From: Lota lota | Taxonomy: Eukaryota > Chordata > Actinopteri > Gadiformes > Lotidae | Direction of reading: 5' to 3' | Assembly: GCA_026745465.1 (NCBI GenBank) | Contig: JACYXH010000189.1 | Coordinates: forward strand, 494,501 to 558,500 | DNA: 64,000 bases | The notes under the pieces: generated by a model | What the model was told of the DNA's origin: nothing | Seen by the model: only the letters and a program-made list of their open reading frames with translations | Database searches by the model: none | Program-made: the position numbers and the translations under genes | In this document: piece by piece, positions 24,000-35,634 of the stretch | Position numbering within the stretch: the first letter of the stretch is position 1 | How the letters are laid out: each line of letters starts with the position of its first letter

Positions 24000-24205
24000 A
24001 GACATCTGAAACACTGCCCTCTAGTGGCCATCCAGACATCTGAAACAATGCCTTCTAGTGACCATCCAGACATCTGAAACACTGCCCTCTAGTGGCCATT
24101 CAGACATCAGAAACACTGCCCTCTAGTGGCCATCCAGACATCAAAAACACTGCTCTCTAGTGGCCATCCAGACATACAAAACACTGGCCTCTAGTGGCCA
24201 CCGAC
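24000..24205. repeat. 34-bp minisatellite, 6 copies
   Basis: Unit contains CTAGTGGCCATCCAGACATC. Confidence 0.92.
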
Positions 24206-24760
24206 TCACTCTACAACGTGTGAGTGTCGAAGAGGATGAAGCGATTGTCTTTTCTGCGATCACTAAACTGCGGAGTGTTAAGGGCTTGTGTTGGATATTA
24301 CAGTTAAGTTGAAGCTGTTTCTGTATTTTTGACCTTGTCAGTTTGTTTGTTCTCCAGAACGTTTGGCCTTTTGAATGCTGATAATTATATAGCTTGTCTT
24401 TGTGTTGTGTAGGTGTAATTACATTTTACTGTGAACGGAATGCAGTAGGCCTATAAATAGATATTATATATACATAGTGCTTAACTATAAAGATGAATAT
24501 ATCTATATAAATACATTTTATAAGTGCAAAAGTGCTCATGGAACTATTTATTTCTTGTTTTGTACCTGTTGAGTTTGTGTTGAGCGTCTCTGGTTGCACC
24601 CTCCACATGGGTAGAGGCTCCTATTATGGGAATATTATATTATATATTATTATTATATAATATAACCAAAATATGTTTTGGTTATTAAGTTACGGTTTGA
24701 GTAAAAGGTTATAAAACGATAGAGGTCCTGGACCAAGTCAATAAAAAAGCTTGTAATAAT

Positions 24761-25689
24761 AGTATATGTTTATCTATGATCGGTAAATGGTGGCAAAGAA
24801 CCACCTTCTGCACCATGGTTCTTATGCCTGATGGGAACCCCCATTTCCTTTCGTGTTTAACGTTTACACTTTTTATCCAGAGATGACAGTTCTGGGTTCA
24901 CTAAATGAATGAAAGTGAACAAATATGGATGGGTTGGTTCATAATGGTTTGTTGAAAGTCAATGCATTAATCTATTACCTATTTGAACTACAGAGACAGA
25001 CGGCCGACCAAATCAAGTTTGTTCAATCAAAAATAAAACGTTTTAAATGTAATATACGTTTTGTACACGTATAATCTTTTACGATAACTCAAACATCTCA
25101 TACTTTTTCCAAGCGCTATTCTGTGAAGCACATTCTCGTCAACAAAATGAACAAGAGTAAATGTACAAAAATACAAGCATTAAAATACTATAAAACCATT
25201 CAAACATTTCAAACATTTTATGTTTTAAAGAAGGAAAGTATTTTAAAGCAAAAAATAATAATATTCTATATCTTTTGTGTAGCATATGTTTTCGAATCCA
25301 CTTCCTGACGATAGCGATGGATGATGCCTTTGTAGTTAGGAGCAGTCTTAATTAGGAACATACTTTAATGTCCTCACATCCAGCTTGTTCAGTTTACTGC
25401 TTTAAAACATTTTATAATGTTCATGGAATGAGAGTAGATTCACGGAAGGAGAGTAGAAAATGTTTTTTTCTTTTAGTTTTCTTATTTGTCGTCAGTGGCC
25501 TCCACACGCTATCTATGGTATTACTACTATACTAACTATGGAATGGAAAGTAATACTAAAAACTAAATCCATTCATTTGTAGAATGACTCGATCACTCAA
25601 CATGGCTTCTCTATGGATTTTAAAATAATCAATAATCTGCTAATAAATTCTGTAAATGCCAATTACGTACTTCCCAATGGTTGAGCACT
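24761..25689. other. Unassigned AT-rich interval
   Basis: I see no gene or clear repeat here. It separates the nr1d2 3' end from the inverted duplication. Confidence 0.4.
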
Positions 25690-26383
25690 CACCCGTAGGA
25701 AGGACTCTCACGTATCTCTTGATTTACAAGCTTGACCGTACCTCAGAGTTCCCCATCAGCAATACTTCCTACGCAAAACATGCAAATGTAGTGTGTTATT
25801 GAGTTGGTGGACCGCTGAAGTCGTAAAACTGACCACTGGATAATGACAGCCATGGTCTTGGAGAGACTTGCGGCATAGTGTGCCCCAGGTTCAGTGTGTT
25901 TTGTGTGTTTGTTCAGTGAGCATGTGTTTGGCTGCAGGGAGTTCTGGCTGATAAACCTGCGGTGAATGGTTGTGAATGGAGGGTTGGGTGAAACATTCAG
26001 ACCCTACGGAGATGTAGGTGTTGTTTAGGTCCATCTCTACACCATTCAGAGCGTGCTTTAGCTGCATTCTGTCTGGCTATTTTACAGGGATTTCTGGATT
26101 TCTAAATCTGAGAAACATACAACCACTTGGTAGTCTACAGTATGATCTTACAACTTTTATTCATCACTGCATGTGTTTCAATGTTCAATATCAATAGTGA
26201 TATCAATTCATAACCAAAAAAACCTTTAGATGCCATGAAATGTAGAATCTTACATTTTATTGTGAGCAGAACCAACCAGGTCGTATATACTCTGTACATA
26301 CTCATTAACATAATTACGTTTTATAATATTAATTGAATTCCCACATGATGATACAAGATGACAATAACACAAGCGTATCATGT
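25690..26383 (+). repeat. Left arm of an inverted duplication
   Basis: This arm matches the reverse complement of 32531-33278, roughly 90% identical by eye. Shared landmarks include GTAGGAAGGACT, GAGTTCCCCATCAGCAATAC, CAGCCATGGTCTTGGAGAGA and CACAAGCGTATCAT. It lacks about 45 bp present in the right arm and runs directly into the 41-bp minisatellite. Confidence 0.93.
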
Positions 26384-26930
26384 TGAGCTAGATGTATCTA
26401 GATCTATAGAGCTGTTTAGTCCAGTGAGCTAGATGTATCTAGATCAACAGAGCTGTATAGTCCAGTGAGCTAGATGTATCTAGATCTAGCTGTATAGTCC
26501 AGTGAGCTAGATGTACCTAGATCTATAGAGCTGTATAGTCCAGTAAGCTAGATGTATCTAGATCAACATAGCTGTATAGTCCAGTGAACGAGATGTATCT
26601 AGATCAACAGAGCTGTATAGTCCAGTGAGCTAGATGTATCTAGATCAACATAGCTGTATAGTCCAGTGAGCTAGATGTATCTAGATCAACAGAGCTGTAT
26701 AGTCCAGTGAGCTAGATGTATCTAGATCAACATAGCTGTATAGTCCAGTGAGTAAGATGTATCTAGATCAACATAGCTGTATAGTCCAGTGAGCTAGATG
26801 TATCTAGATCAACAGAGCTGTACAGTCCAGTGAGCTAGATGTATCTAGATCAACAGAGCTGTATAGTCCAGTGAGCTAGATGTATCTAGATCTATAGAGC
26901 TGTATAGTCTAGTGAGCTAGACAAGTCACC
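26383..26930. repeat. 41-bp minisatellite, about 13 copies
   Basis: Unit contains GAGCTAGATGTATCTAGATC and AGCTGTATAGTCCAGT. It abuts the left inverted arm and is absent from the right one. Confidence 0.95.
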
Positions 26931-27301
26931 ATGGTCTCTCTGTTGGTAGTAGTATTATCCATAAGAGCAGAACTGTAGTAAAAACACATTTTACTCACCA
27001 ATTTGTTAAGCTTGACTGGATCTAAGGATCAAGAGAAATGATTAGTGTTGTAACAGTGGTAATGTGGTATAACAGTAGTATAATGTTATTATACTTTCAT
27101 ATTCTTAAAGCCAAAACATCACTGTGGACACGACATTGAAGGAGGTTCATCATTCAAAGATGGAGAGGTTTCTACAACCACACCACTAGTGTATGACAAC
27201 CAATCAGATTCTAGTAAGGGAAGAAACGAGGTGGCAGGAAGTAGAAGAAGGTGGAGGTGTTAGTCAGGTGTTAGTCCTCCTGAAGAGTTTGATTCACTCA
27301 C

Positions 27302-27394
27302 CGTTCCTCTTCTTGTACAGAAAGACTCCAACAACAGCCAGGATGAGAACCACAGACCCAATGATGATGGGGGTGGTGATGTCACTCTTGACCC
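27302..27394 (-). pseudogene. MHC class I transmembrane exon
   Basis: 93 bp code a short stalk (GVKSD), a 20-residue hydrophobic helix and the stop-transfer YKKRNG. Donor is GTGAGT. Cytoplasmic exons further on were not identified. Confidence 0.8.
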
Positions 27395-27753
27395 CTTCAG
27401 GTAAATCAAGAAAGAAAATCAGGTGTGTAATAATATATGTTAGACAGAGTCCATCACCCATCCATCCCTCCATCATTGAACCACATGTCTATGGACACGT
27501 AATGCTACATAATGACTAACACAACGTCAGTGTAACTATTCCACTAGAATCTGTTCTGGAGCTCAAGGTCACTCAGGGACTGATCCTAGCCTAGCCCTAT
27601 TCATAGTACTAATTTACCCACAATCCAACATGTTCTGCTGAAGTGAGCTCTTCCTGAGAGCCGTTCCTGGGTCCTCCCTGTAGTGCTGCAGTTAAAACAC
27701 CAGGGACTCAGAGACATGAGTCTGTCAACGCCCACCAGGTCATGTGACTCAAC

Positions 27754-28018
27754 CTGTGCTCTCCCCATAGGCCAGGTACGTCTTTAGCCAATCAACACAT
27801 CCCGTGGTGGAGTAGCTCTTCAAGTATTCATTATAACCTCGTTTCTGATCCCACATCCGTTTGGTGGGGACAGCCTGTGGTACTGGAGCGACCCATGTCA
27901 GGGTCTCCAGGTCAAACACTATGAAGTCCTCCATCCTAACCCCACTGGTTATAACCATCAGTAGTACCATCCTCTTCATCCCACTCACAGCCAAACATCC
28001 TCCGATATATGTGGGCGC
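27754..28018 (-). pseudogene. MHC class I alpha2 exon with stop and frameshift
   Basis: It begins after TCTCTCAG and reads AHIYRRMFGCEWDEEDGTTD and GYNQWG, then TAG. The frame changes before DFIVFDLETLTWVAPVPQ. The conserved Cys of the alpha2 disulphide is present in FGCEW and in TTGCVDW. Confidence 0.88.
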
Positions 28019-28410
28019 CTGAGAGACAGATTCATTTATAATGTAAAACACTTGTTCATGGCATATTATTCGATTTCAGAGAGAACCAGAGAGAGAGAGA
28101 ACGAGAGAGAGCGAGACAGACATGTGACCAGCAAACACACACACACACACTTCTGTCTCTACAGAGTATCGTAAAATATTCTCCCTTCTGCCTCTCTGTC
28201 TAGCTGTCGGTTTTTTCAAACTGGATTTTCAGATCATTTTAGGTCTGAGGGACTAGTGAGGACAATATATCTTCTGTCGATGTAGGTCCTCTAAAAGTGC
28301 TTGTTTTTGGCACTGACAGGCTCGTAGCCGTTGTTACCTACACTAACTATAAGTCATGTTACATTATCCGTGCACTCAGTTGTATTAGTCATTCAGTTGG
28401 TTGCTACACT

Positions 28411-29005
28411 GAGTACTGCTACACTGAGTACTGATATACTGAGTACTATACACTGAGTACTGCTACACTGAGTACTATACACTGAGTACTGCTACACTGA
28501 GTACTATACACTGAGTACTGCTACACTGAGTACTATACACTGAGTACTGCTACACTGAGTATTTTTATAATGAGTACTTCTACAATGAGTACTTCTATAC
28601 TGAGTACTTCTACACTGAGTACTGCTACACTGACTACTGCCACACTGAGTACTGCCACACGGAGTACTGCTACACTGAGTACTGCTACACTGAGTACTAC
28701 TACACTGAGTGCTGCTACACTGAGTACTACTACACTGAGTACCGCTACACTGAGTACCGCTACACTGAGTACTGATATACTGAGTACTGATATACTGAGT
28801 ACTATACACTGAGTACTACTACACTGAGTACTGATATACTGAGTACTGATATACTGAGTACTGCTACACTGAGTACTATACACTGAGTACTGCTACACTG
28901 AGTACTGCCACACTGAGTACTACTACACTGAGTACTGATATACTGAGTACTGATATACTGAGTACTATACACTGAGTACTACTACACTGAGTACTGCTAT
29001 ACTGA
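28411..29005. repeat. 15-bp minisatellite, about 40 copies, between alpha1 and alpha2
   Basis: Unit is ACTGAGTACTGCTAC with ATATAC and ATAC variants. Each unit holds the palindrome AGTACT. Confidence 0.96.
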
Positions 29006-29174
29006 GTTATTACATGAAAATAAAATGTGTATTTGTGTGTATGTACGTGCATGCGTTTTTGTATGTGTATTCTTGATTATGTATAAATGTGTGTGCAGTG
29101 TGTGTGCGTGTGGTTTGACGAATATGGTAAAACTTTATTGTGTGTGAGAGGTCAGACATTAGATATAAACTTGC

Positions 29175-29439
29175 CTCCTGTTTGGTTAAAGCTTCTTCAG
29201 AGTCTCAACCATGGCTTTGTGTTCCTGCTGGGCTCTGAGTTTGTGTCTAGTGTTCCACTTCAGGTGGTCTGGGTGGTCTCTGGTGAACTGGTCCATCCAC
29301 GCCTGTTTGGGTACGGTTCTCTGGATGTTGCTGTCATAGTAACCAACCTGAACTTCATCCACCATCACAACAACCACAAACTCTGGGAAGGTTGAGACTC
29401 CACACAATGCCGTGTAGAAATAGTCCAGAGAGTGTATCT
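29175..29439 (-). pseudogene. MHC class I alpha1 exon, frameshifted at its end
   Basis: The exon joins the leader in phase to give VSSEIHSLDYFYTALCGV. It loses frame within the last six codons and is followed by a non-canonical GC donor. Confidence 0.88.
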
Positions 29440-29457
29440 CTGTAGACAGACAGATGG

Positions 29458-30110
29458 ACAGGTTAGTAGTATACATCACTGTAGACAGAGAGACAGGTTT
29501 ATATACATCACTCTAGACAGACAGACAGGTTACTGTACATCCCTGTAGACAGAGAGACAGACAGATGGACAGGTTACTATACATCACTGTGGACAGACTG
29601 ACAGGTTACTATACATCACTGTAGACAGATAGACAGGTAACTGTTTATCACTGTAGACAGAGACAGACAGACAGGTTAATATAAATCACTCTAGACAGAC
29701 AGGTTAATACTGTACATCCCTGTAGACAGACAGACAGGTTAATATAAATCACTCTAGACAGACAGGTTAATACTGTACATCCCTGTAGACAGACAGGTTA
29801 ATATAAATCACTCTAGACAGACAGGTTAATACTGTACATCCCTGTAGACAGACAGACAGGTTAATATAAATCACTCTAGACAGACAGGTTAATACTGTAC
29901 ATCTCTGTAGACAGACAGACAGGTTAATATAAATCACTCTAGACAGACAGGTTAATACTGTACATCCCTGTAGACAGACAGACAGGTTAATATAAATCAC
30001 TCTAGACAGACAGGTTAATACTGTACATCTCTGTAGACAGACAGACAGGTTAATATAAATCACTCTAGACAGACAGGTTAATACTGTACATCCCTGTAGA
30101 CAGACAGGCA
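29458..30110. repeat. Compound GACAGACAGGTTA minisatellite in MHC leader intron
   Basis: Units near 31 bp (CAGGTTAATACTGTACATC and AATATAAATCACTCTAGAC types) pair into about 65-bp higher-order units at the right end. It starts just upstream of the alpha1 acceptor. Confidence 0.93.
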
Positions 30111-31736
30111 TATGGCCCCTCCCCCTGTCCTATGGCTGGCCGTACAGGTAATGTAGGAACCTTTTGTTTGATTTATGAAATTAATCTAATCTTAATTATA
30201 TATGTTTTATTCTAAGCATATTGGCTTATTTCTAAAGAAAGAAATGATACTGTGATTAAATCCGTCTTCTGTTGAGAAAATAAACATATGAACACAACAG
30301 GATAGTTATATTTAGTAGCATATTAAAGATATCCATTTAACTAACAGTTAACATATAGAAACTACTATTACTGTACTTTTGTTATTTGATGACATTCACT
30401 CAACCAACTTTTTCCTGTCAAGGCTTTGTTGGTTGTTTTTGATTGTACAAGCTACAAAGGGTTTGTATGTGTATTATGGGAGAAATGTCCTGAGGTTTAA
30501 AGGAAGTATCAGCATTATCTTGCCTACAGGACTGAAATCAGTGTGGAAAAAGCACAGCGTCAACGAAGGAGCACATTCGAGGGACATCCACGTGGGGTCA
30601 TTACACCCAACAGCCCTCGAACCTTGTTAACTTAGCAGACTTCAAGAGGACCCCTAAAACTATAAACCCCTCTATACCTGGCTCACCTCATCCTGACAGG
30701 AAAAGACAGGGAGGGCTTTGAGGGCCACAAAGAAGAAAGGAGCCCCCATCTTTCTCTCACTTTATTTATGCTGACTTATATGTTAAGGTTAACTAGTTAA
30801 TGCTACAGTCAGAGTCAAACACTGTCTGCTTTATCAATATATTCCACAATCACATACAGTGGTATTGTTGTCAATAGTTTGAATGTATGCTTATTGTCTG
30901 AGTAGAAGTGATTGTCATTGTGCTCATCCATGTCACATCTTTATGCTAGCCCATATATGTGGTTCAGGCATTTGTTCTCTTTGATTATACTTTGTTACTT
31001 CACTCAAGATTGTGTTTGTCACACACGTAAACTACCTCAAGCCAGAGATGGTTGACAGACAATTTCATCTCATAAGCACATGTGGTTTATTATGTCTGTT
31101 TTATATCTGTTTAATTAATAAGGTGACGAGTGGATTTCAATCAGAGTACCTCACTGCTCTACATCTGATATTGTAACTAATGTTTAAGATGTAAATTCTT
31201 TACATTGTAATCTACTGAGAATCCGGAGAAGGAGGATAAGTGCATGTTCAGTTATGCTTTGCTGTAAAGGGCATGGGTTAACCCAGAGCTTTTTAGGGTT
31301 AGGCTGAAATAGCTCTGGGTTAACCTACCAAGCGCTTGGGTCTATGAACATCCTTACTGGATGTTTGTCTCTTCTGACAAATGTACTTATTGTAAGTCGC
31401 TTTGGATAAAAGCGTCTGCTAAATGCCCTCAACAGGAAAGGAAAAAGCTAATTAAACGATATCTCTGAGTGTCAGGACTTAAAGTGAACTAAAAGTAGAT
31501 TGGATTCACTCCAAAGGAAAGTTGAATGTTTGTTACCGATAATAGATTTTATTTATTACTTTTATTTTATTACTTTTATTAACGACGTCATCAAACGGAT
31601 ATGACGCGTATTTGAAATGGGACCAAATGCTTTTCAATTTAACTAGGACATCTTACAACTAAAACGCTGTCTATTCAGGGACAGGACACTTTTGGAAGCT
31701 AGTTTTGAACAGGAAAACACGAGTAAGCCGTCTTAC
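30111..31736. other. MHC pseudogene intron 1, remainder
   Basis: Mostly unremarkable AT-rich sequence with a teleost repeat tail at 31387-31427. No exon is recognised. Confidence 0.4.
31387..31427 (+). repeat. Conserved teleost SINE/LINE-type tail
   Basis: GTAAGTCGCTTTGGATAAAA followed by GCGTCTGCTAAATG is a 3'-tail motif found throughout fish genomes, attributed to V-SINE-like elements and their partner LINEs. The body upstream was not delimited. Confidence 0.55.
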
Positions 31737-31935
31737 CTGAGGACACACCGTGACCCGAAACCAAGATGACCGGAAACCAGGATGACCAGGAACCAAGATG
31801 ACCGGGAACCAAGATTACCTGAAACCAGGATGACCGTGAACCAAGATGACCGGGAACCATGATGACCGGAAACCAAGATGACCGGGAACCAAGATGACCG
31901 GGAACCAGGAGCAGCGGCCCTCTGAGCGCCTTCAT
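31737..31935 (-). pseudogene. MHC class I leader exon expanded by a 16-bp repeat
   Basis: It opens MKALRGPLLLVPGHLG and closes SGHGVSS with donor GTAAGA. The middle is about ten 16-bp units close to GGTTCCCGGTCATCTT, keeping frame for all 66 codons. A normal fish class I leader is about 20 aa; removing the repeats leaves roughly MKALRGPLLLV..GHGVSS. Confidence 0.8.
31745..31905. repeat. 16-bp minisatellite inside the MHC leader exon
   Basis: About ten copies of AAGATGACCGGGAACC (plus-strand view), with variants. Three units (48 bp) keep reading frame. Confidence 0.9.
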
Positions 31936-32530
31936 GTCCACGTGTTAAGGACAGGATTGATGAAACAACCAAACGCAGCGCCTCGAGCGCCGCGCCCTCT
32001 CCGGGGCTGGGGGCGTGTCGGTGCGGCCGTCACTCAGCTGTCATTGGCTTAGATACGCTGTCGTATTAGCGTTATCAACTAACAACACTTTGTAAACTAA
32101 TCGGACACTGTCTCCGTTGAATAATTATTACATGTTGTAATAAAAGAGGAAAATTGAGAAGAGAAATGTATTGTTCGTGTCTTAATTCCTTCAACATTTG
32201 ATGTTTTTCAGTGTGGGGATGTGTCTACCGGGGAAATCAAAACGATCTTGGTCATTGCGCTAAAGCTAAAAGGTTATCTTAAATATGACTCGTTGTGTGC
32301 ATACTGTAGTACATTGGATATACTAACTATTAACTACTAACTTAACTGGACTGCCACAGACTTTGCTAATGACTCATTTATTGAGACCCCGAAAACCGTG
32401 GCTCCCCTGCAGAGCGACCAAACATCAACTGCTAACTCAGGGTAGAGAGGTTACTGTAGCCAGCAATGGCACTACTGCCCCTAGTGGTCAGATGGAAGTA
32501 TCCCACTCTACAACACATACACTTGTATAA
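31936..32530. other. Upstream region of the MHC pseudogene
   Basis: It is GC-rich from 31975 to 32040. The minus strand shows CCAAT followed by TGACG. I could not align a full S-X-Y module, so promoter identity is only positional. Confidence 0.3.
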
Positions 32531-33278
32531 ACATATGATACGCTTGTGTTATTGTCATCTTGTATCATTGTGTGGGAATTCAGTTAATATTATAAAACGT
32601 AATTATGTTAATGAGTATGTACAGAGTATATACACGACGTGGTTGGTTCTGCAGGTCCTGCTCACAATAAAATGTAAGATTCTACATGTCATGGCATCTA
32701 AAGGTTGTTTTGGTTATGAATTGATATCACTATTGATATTGAACATTGCAACACATGCAGTGATGAATAAAAGTTGTAAGATCATACTGTAGACTACCAA
32801 GTGGTTGTGTTTCTCAGATTTACTCAAAGGGAGAAATCAAATGGAGAACCCTATCCAGAGGGATGTTGGGAAATCCCTGTAAAATAGCCAGACAGAAAGC
32901 AGCTAAAGCACGCTCTGAATGGTGTAGAGATGGACCTAAACAACACCTACATCTCCGTAGGGTCTTAATGTTTCACCCAAACCTCCATTCACAACCATTC
33001 ACCGCAGGTTTATCAGCCAGAACTCCCTGCAGCCAAACACATGCTCACTGAACAAACTCACACAAAACACACTGAACCTGGGGCACACTATGCCGCAAGT
33101 CTCTCCAAGACCATGGCTGTCATTATCCAGTGGTCAGTTTACGACTTCAGCGGTCCACCAACTCAATAACACACTACATTTGCATGTTTTGCGTAGGAAG
33201 TATTGCTGATGGGGAACTCCGAGGTACGGTCGAGCTTGTAAATGAAGAGATACTTGAGTCCTTCCTACTCGCGAGTTT
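32531..33278 (-). repeat. Right arm of the inverted duplication
   Basis: This is the reverse complement of 25690-26383 with an extra segment near 32817-32865. It includes the end of the coding-like segment at 33180-33419 and what would be its 3' UTR. Confidence 0.93.
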
Positions 33279-33419
33279 ACCGAGAGAAGCGATCATGTTC
33301 TGAATGGGATGAAAGAGCAAGGTGCTCATTGCGTGTCTGGTGACCAATCCATGTCCAATCCATCTCATGTCTCTAATTATAGCGATGAAGTCTTCAGGTG
33401 ACATGCCTAAAACTCCCTG
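33180..33419 (-). other. Unrecognised terminal-exon-like segment
   Basis: After a clean minus-strand acceptor (ATATTGCAG), 240 bp stay open: GVLGMSPEDFIAIIRDMRWI, GHGLVTRHAMSTLLFHPIQN, then a Ser-rich tail (SSISSFTSSTVPRSSPSAIL) and a stop. The composition looks coding, but I do not recognise the protein. The left inverted arm carries a damaged copy of its last third. It may be the last exon of a displaced gene or a fragment carried in with the MHC relic. Confidence 0.35.
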
Positions 33420-34584
33420 CAATATGTACACGTTTATTAAATTCCGTAGAGTCTTTAAAAAAATATATATATTTATATTATATATTCCTAGATATATATA
33501 TAGAAAGCTAGACAAATAGGCGCACATACTATCGTTAAATAGGCAATGCAAACATACAGACACGCATACTAGCGTAGTAAAGTACAGCAGTACCAGCTTG
33601 ACTCGCTAGATGGCGATGTTCCCTTGTCTTGCTGTCAACTAATTCATGTTGAACCTAGACGTTATTAAAGTTAAAATGGTATACAGATAGACAGACGTCA
33701 CCAAAATCTAAAAAGAAGTCTAAAGATTTACACTTATAGCCAAGAGAAACTACGTACAAAAGGAGACGTGGAGCAAGGACACGAACATAATCACTGCATC
33801 CTTAAAACAATCTTTATTCTCTCAAGTGCCAATTCACAGGAAGTGCAAACATCATTAACTATGAGTCAAATGGTCTCGTCTCCCCCCTCCCAGACTCCCC
33901 CATACATACTCCTCTATAATACTCCCTCACGTTCCTTGACGGCTGCTCCAGTACGCAGCAGACAATCAGCTGATCGACAAACGCTCAAGAGTTCTCTTCA
34001 GGCTTGGTTTGTATTGTGTGTTCGATTCTCATTTGACCGTTATTGATTGTTAGTTTTTTTTTCCTTTACTTTGTTTTTCCTGAAGCTGGTAATGAGATGA
34101 CTGTTGGCTTTGCGTTCTTTTTTCGTTATCTTCCTTTCAAACTTGTCAGTCTGTCCTCTGCTAGACAGACTGAAGTCCAAGTGCGGTCTCTCAGGTAGTT
34201 GTGTATTGTAGAAGTGAATGTTGCACAAAGTCTTCTCCTTGTTTACATTATGCTTTGCACAGCAACTCGAATGTAACGCAAAACACTACAATGTCCATAT
34301 TATGCTCTAACGAGACCTGTACAAAACACTGCAGTCTGAAAATATACATCCTTTTCCATTATACTTGTAAAATAGCATTTTCTTTTCTTCTTTATTCATT
34401 TCGTCTCGTTTCTTGTCCTACGGTGTAACCTTTAGTTATTGTTGTGTAACGGAGTAAACGTGAAAGGAGAGAGATTGCTGTGCTTGGCGCCAGTTTGACA
34501 TAGGCAGCGGTTTTCCTAGAGTCCACTATGTCAAAACAACATCATCCCCTATCGGTTCGGCACCTCGTCACCGTCTGAATCGCT

Positions 34585-34675
34585 CTCGGTCTCTCTCTCG
34601 GTCTCTCTCTCCGTCTCTCACTTGGTCTCTCTCTCGGTCTCTCTCTCGGTCTCTCTCTCTCTCTCTCTCTCTCTC
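34585..34675. repeat. CT-rich simple repeat
   Basis: Repeated GGTCTCTCTCT grades into pure CT. Confidence 0.9.
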
Positions 34676-35085
34676 ATGATTGTCTGTGCATTTCTGACGT
34701 TTTGAGTATTTTGTTTGGTGAGGTGTTTTGTGGGTGTGTGAGAGGTCCTAGGTATCTAAAAACACTGCAGCGGAGTCTATTGCTAGGTGAAGCGTAATCG
34801 ACTCAGAACAAAGAAGGAACGCACCAGGTTTGCTTTTGAGGAGTAGAGTGTGGCACAGGGCCAGCGTCATTTACAAAGTGTTCTATCCTCTCCCATACTG
34901 CAAACAACCAAGTCATAAAGAGGCTTTTGCAAAAGCAAAACATACAAATTAAAATGACTAAATATAGTTTTGCTTTTCTTTCCATCAGCGTGGACACTGT
35001 ACCTGCCAGGGAGAGCGGTATGTTGTTCTCATTGAATACAAACTGTTGGCCTTACAGTGAGAGGACCCCCCCCTCACCCGTATCC

Positions 35086-35335
35086 AGGCACACACTGCTT
35101 CATGGCATGGTGCTGTCCTTAGGGTCACACTGCTTCATGGCATGGTGCTGTCCTTAGGGTCACACTGCTTCATGGCATGGTGCTGTCCTTAGGGTCACAC
35201 TGCTTCATGGCATGGTGCTGTCCTTAGGGTCACACTGCTTCATGGCATGGTGCTGTCCTTAGGGTCACACTGCTTCATGGCATGGTGCTGTCCTTAGGGT
35301 CACACTGCTTCATGGCATGGTGCTGACCTTAGGGT
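35086..35335. repeat. 35-bp minisatellite, 7 copies
   Basis: Unit contains CTTCATGGCATGGTGCTGTC and CTTAGGGTCACACTG. Copies are almost identical. Confidence 0.95.
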
Positions 35336-35487
35336 CACACAGAGGGCTTTAGTCTCCAGAAGCAACATTATTCAAAATGGTCTGCAACCAATCAACGTTT
35401 CCTCGCAGACACAGACGAAAGCACATCGTGTTACCATTCATAAACAAGCTGTGGGAGGATGGAACAAGCCAAAGGTTCAGTATGTAT

Positions 35488-35489
<2 letters not shown>

Positions 35490-35579
<90 letters not shown>

Positions 35580-35634
35580 GTGTGTATACATATATATCCA
35601 TATATACATATATATATACACACACACACACACA
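35490..35634. repeat. (GT)n with AT-rich end
   Basis: About 40 GT units are followed by TATATACA and a short CA run. Confidence 0.95.

Larger units (their letters stand above)
23003..24760 (+). other. nr1d2 3' UTR (inferred)
   Basis: Plus-strand sequence after the stop has polyadenylation signals AATAAA at 23643-23648 and 24740-24745; the second probably ends the long transcript. Inside are a GCTAGCCAA-type repeat (23156-23256) and a 34-bp minisatellite (24000-24205). Confidence 0.5.
27302..31935 (-). pseudogene. MHC class I alpha-chain pseudogene (leader, alpha1, alpha2, TM; no alpha3)
   Basis: The relic keeps the class I exon order but cannot make a protein. The leader exon is 31935-31737, alpha1 29439-29175, alpha2 28018-27754 and TM 27394-27302. 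Alpha1 reads EIHSLDYFYTALCGVSTFPE with WMDQ and YDSN motifs; alpha2 holds IYRRMFGCEWDEEDG, DFIVFDLETLTWVAPVPQA and WLKTYLAYGEST; the TM exon reads ITTPIIIGSVVLILAVVGVF then LYKKRNG. Defects: alpha1 is off frame near its end (KKL then TAA) with a GC donor (GCAAGT); alpha2 has an in-frame TAG after NQWG and a frameshift before DFIVF; no immunoglobulin alpha3 exon fits the 359 bp between alpha2 and TM. The peptide-binding groove is recognisable. An expressed truncated transcript is not excluded. Confidence 0.88.

Noticed and set aside
28141-28170. Possible alpha3 immunoglobulin exon of the MHC gene
   Set aside because: Neither this CA run nor the 27395-27753 interval shows the Cys-Trp-Cys immunoglobulin pattern; alpha3 appears absent.
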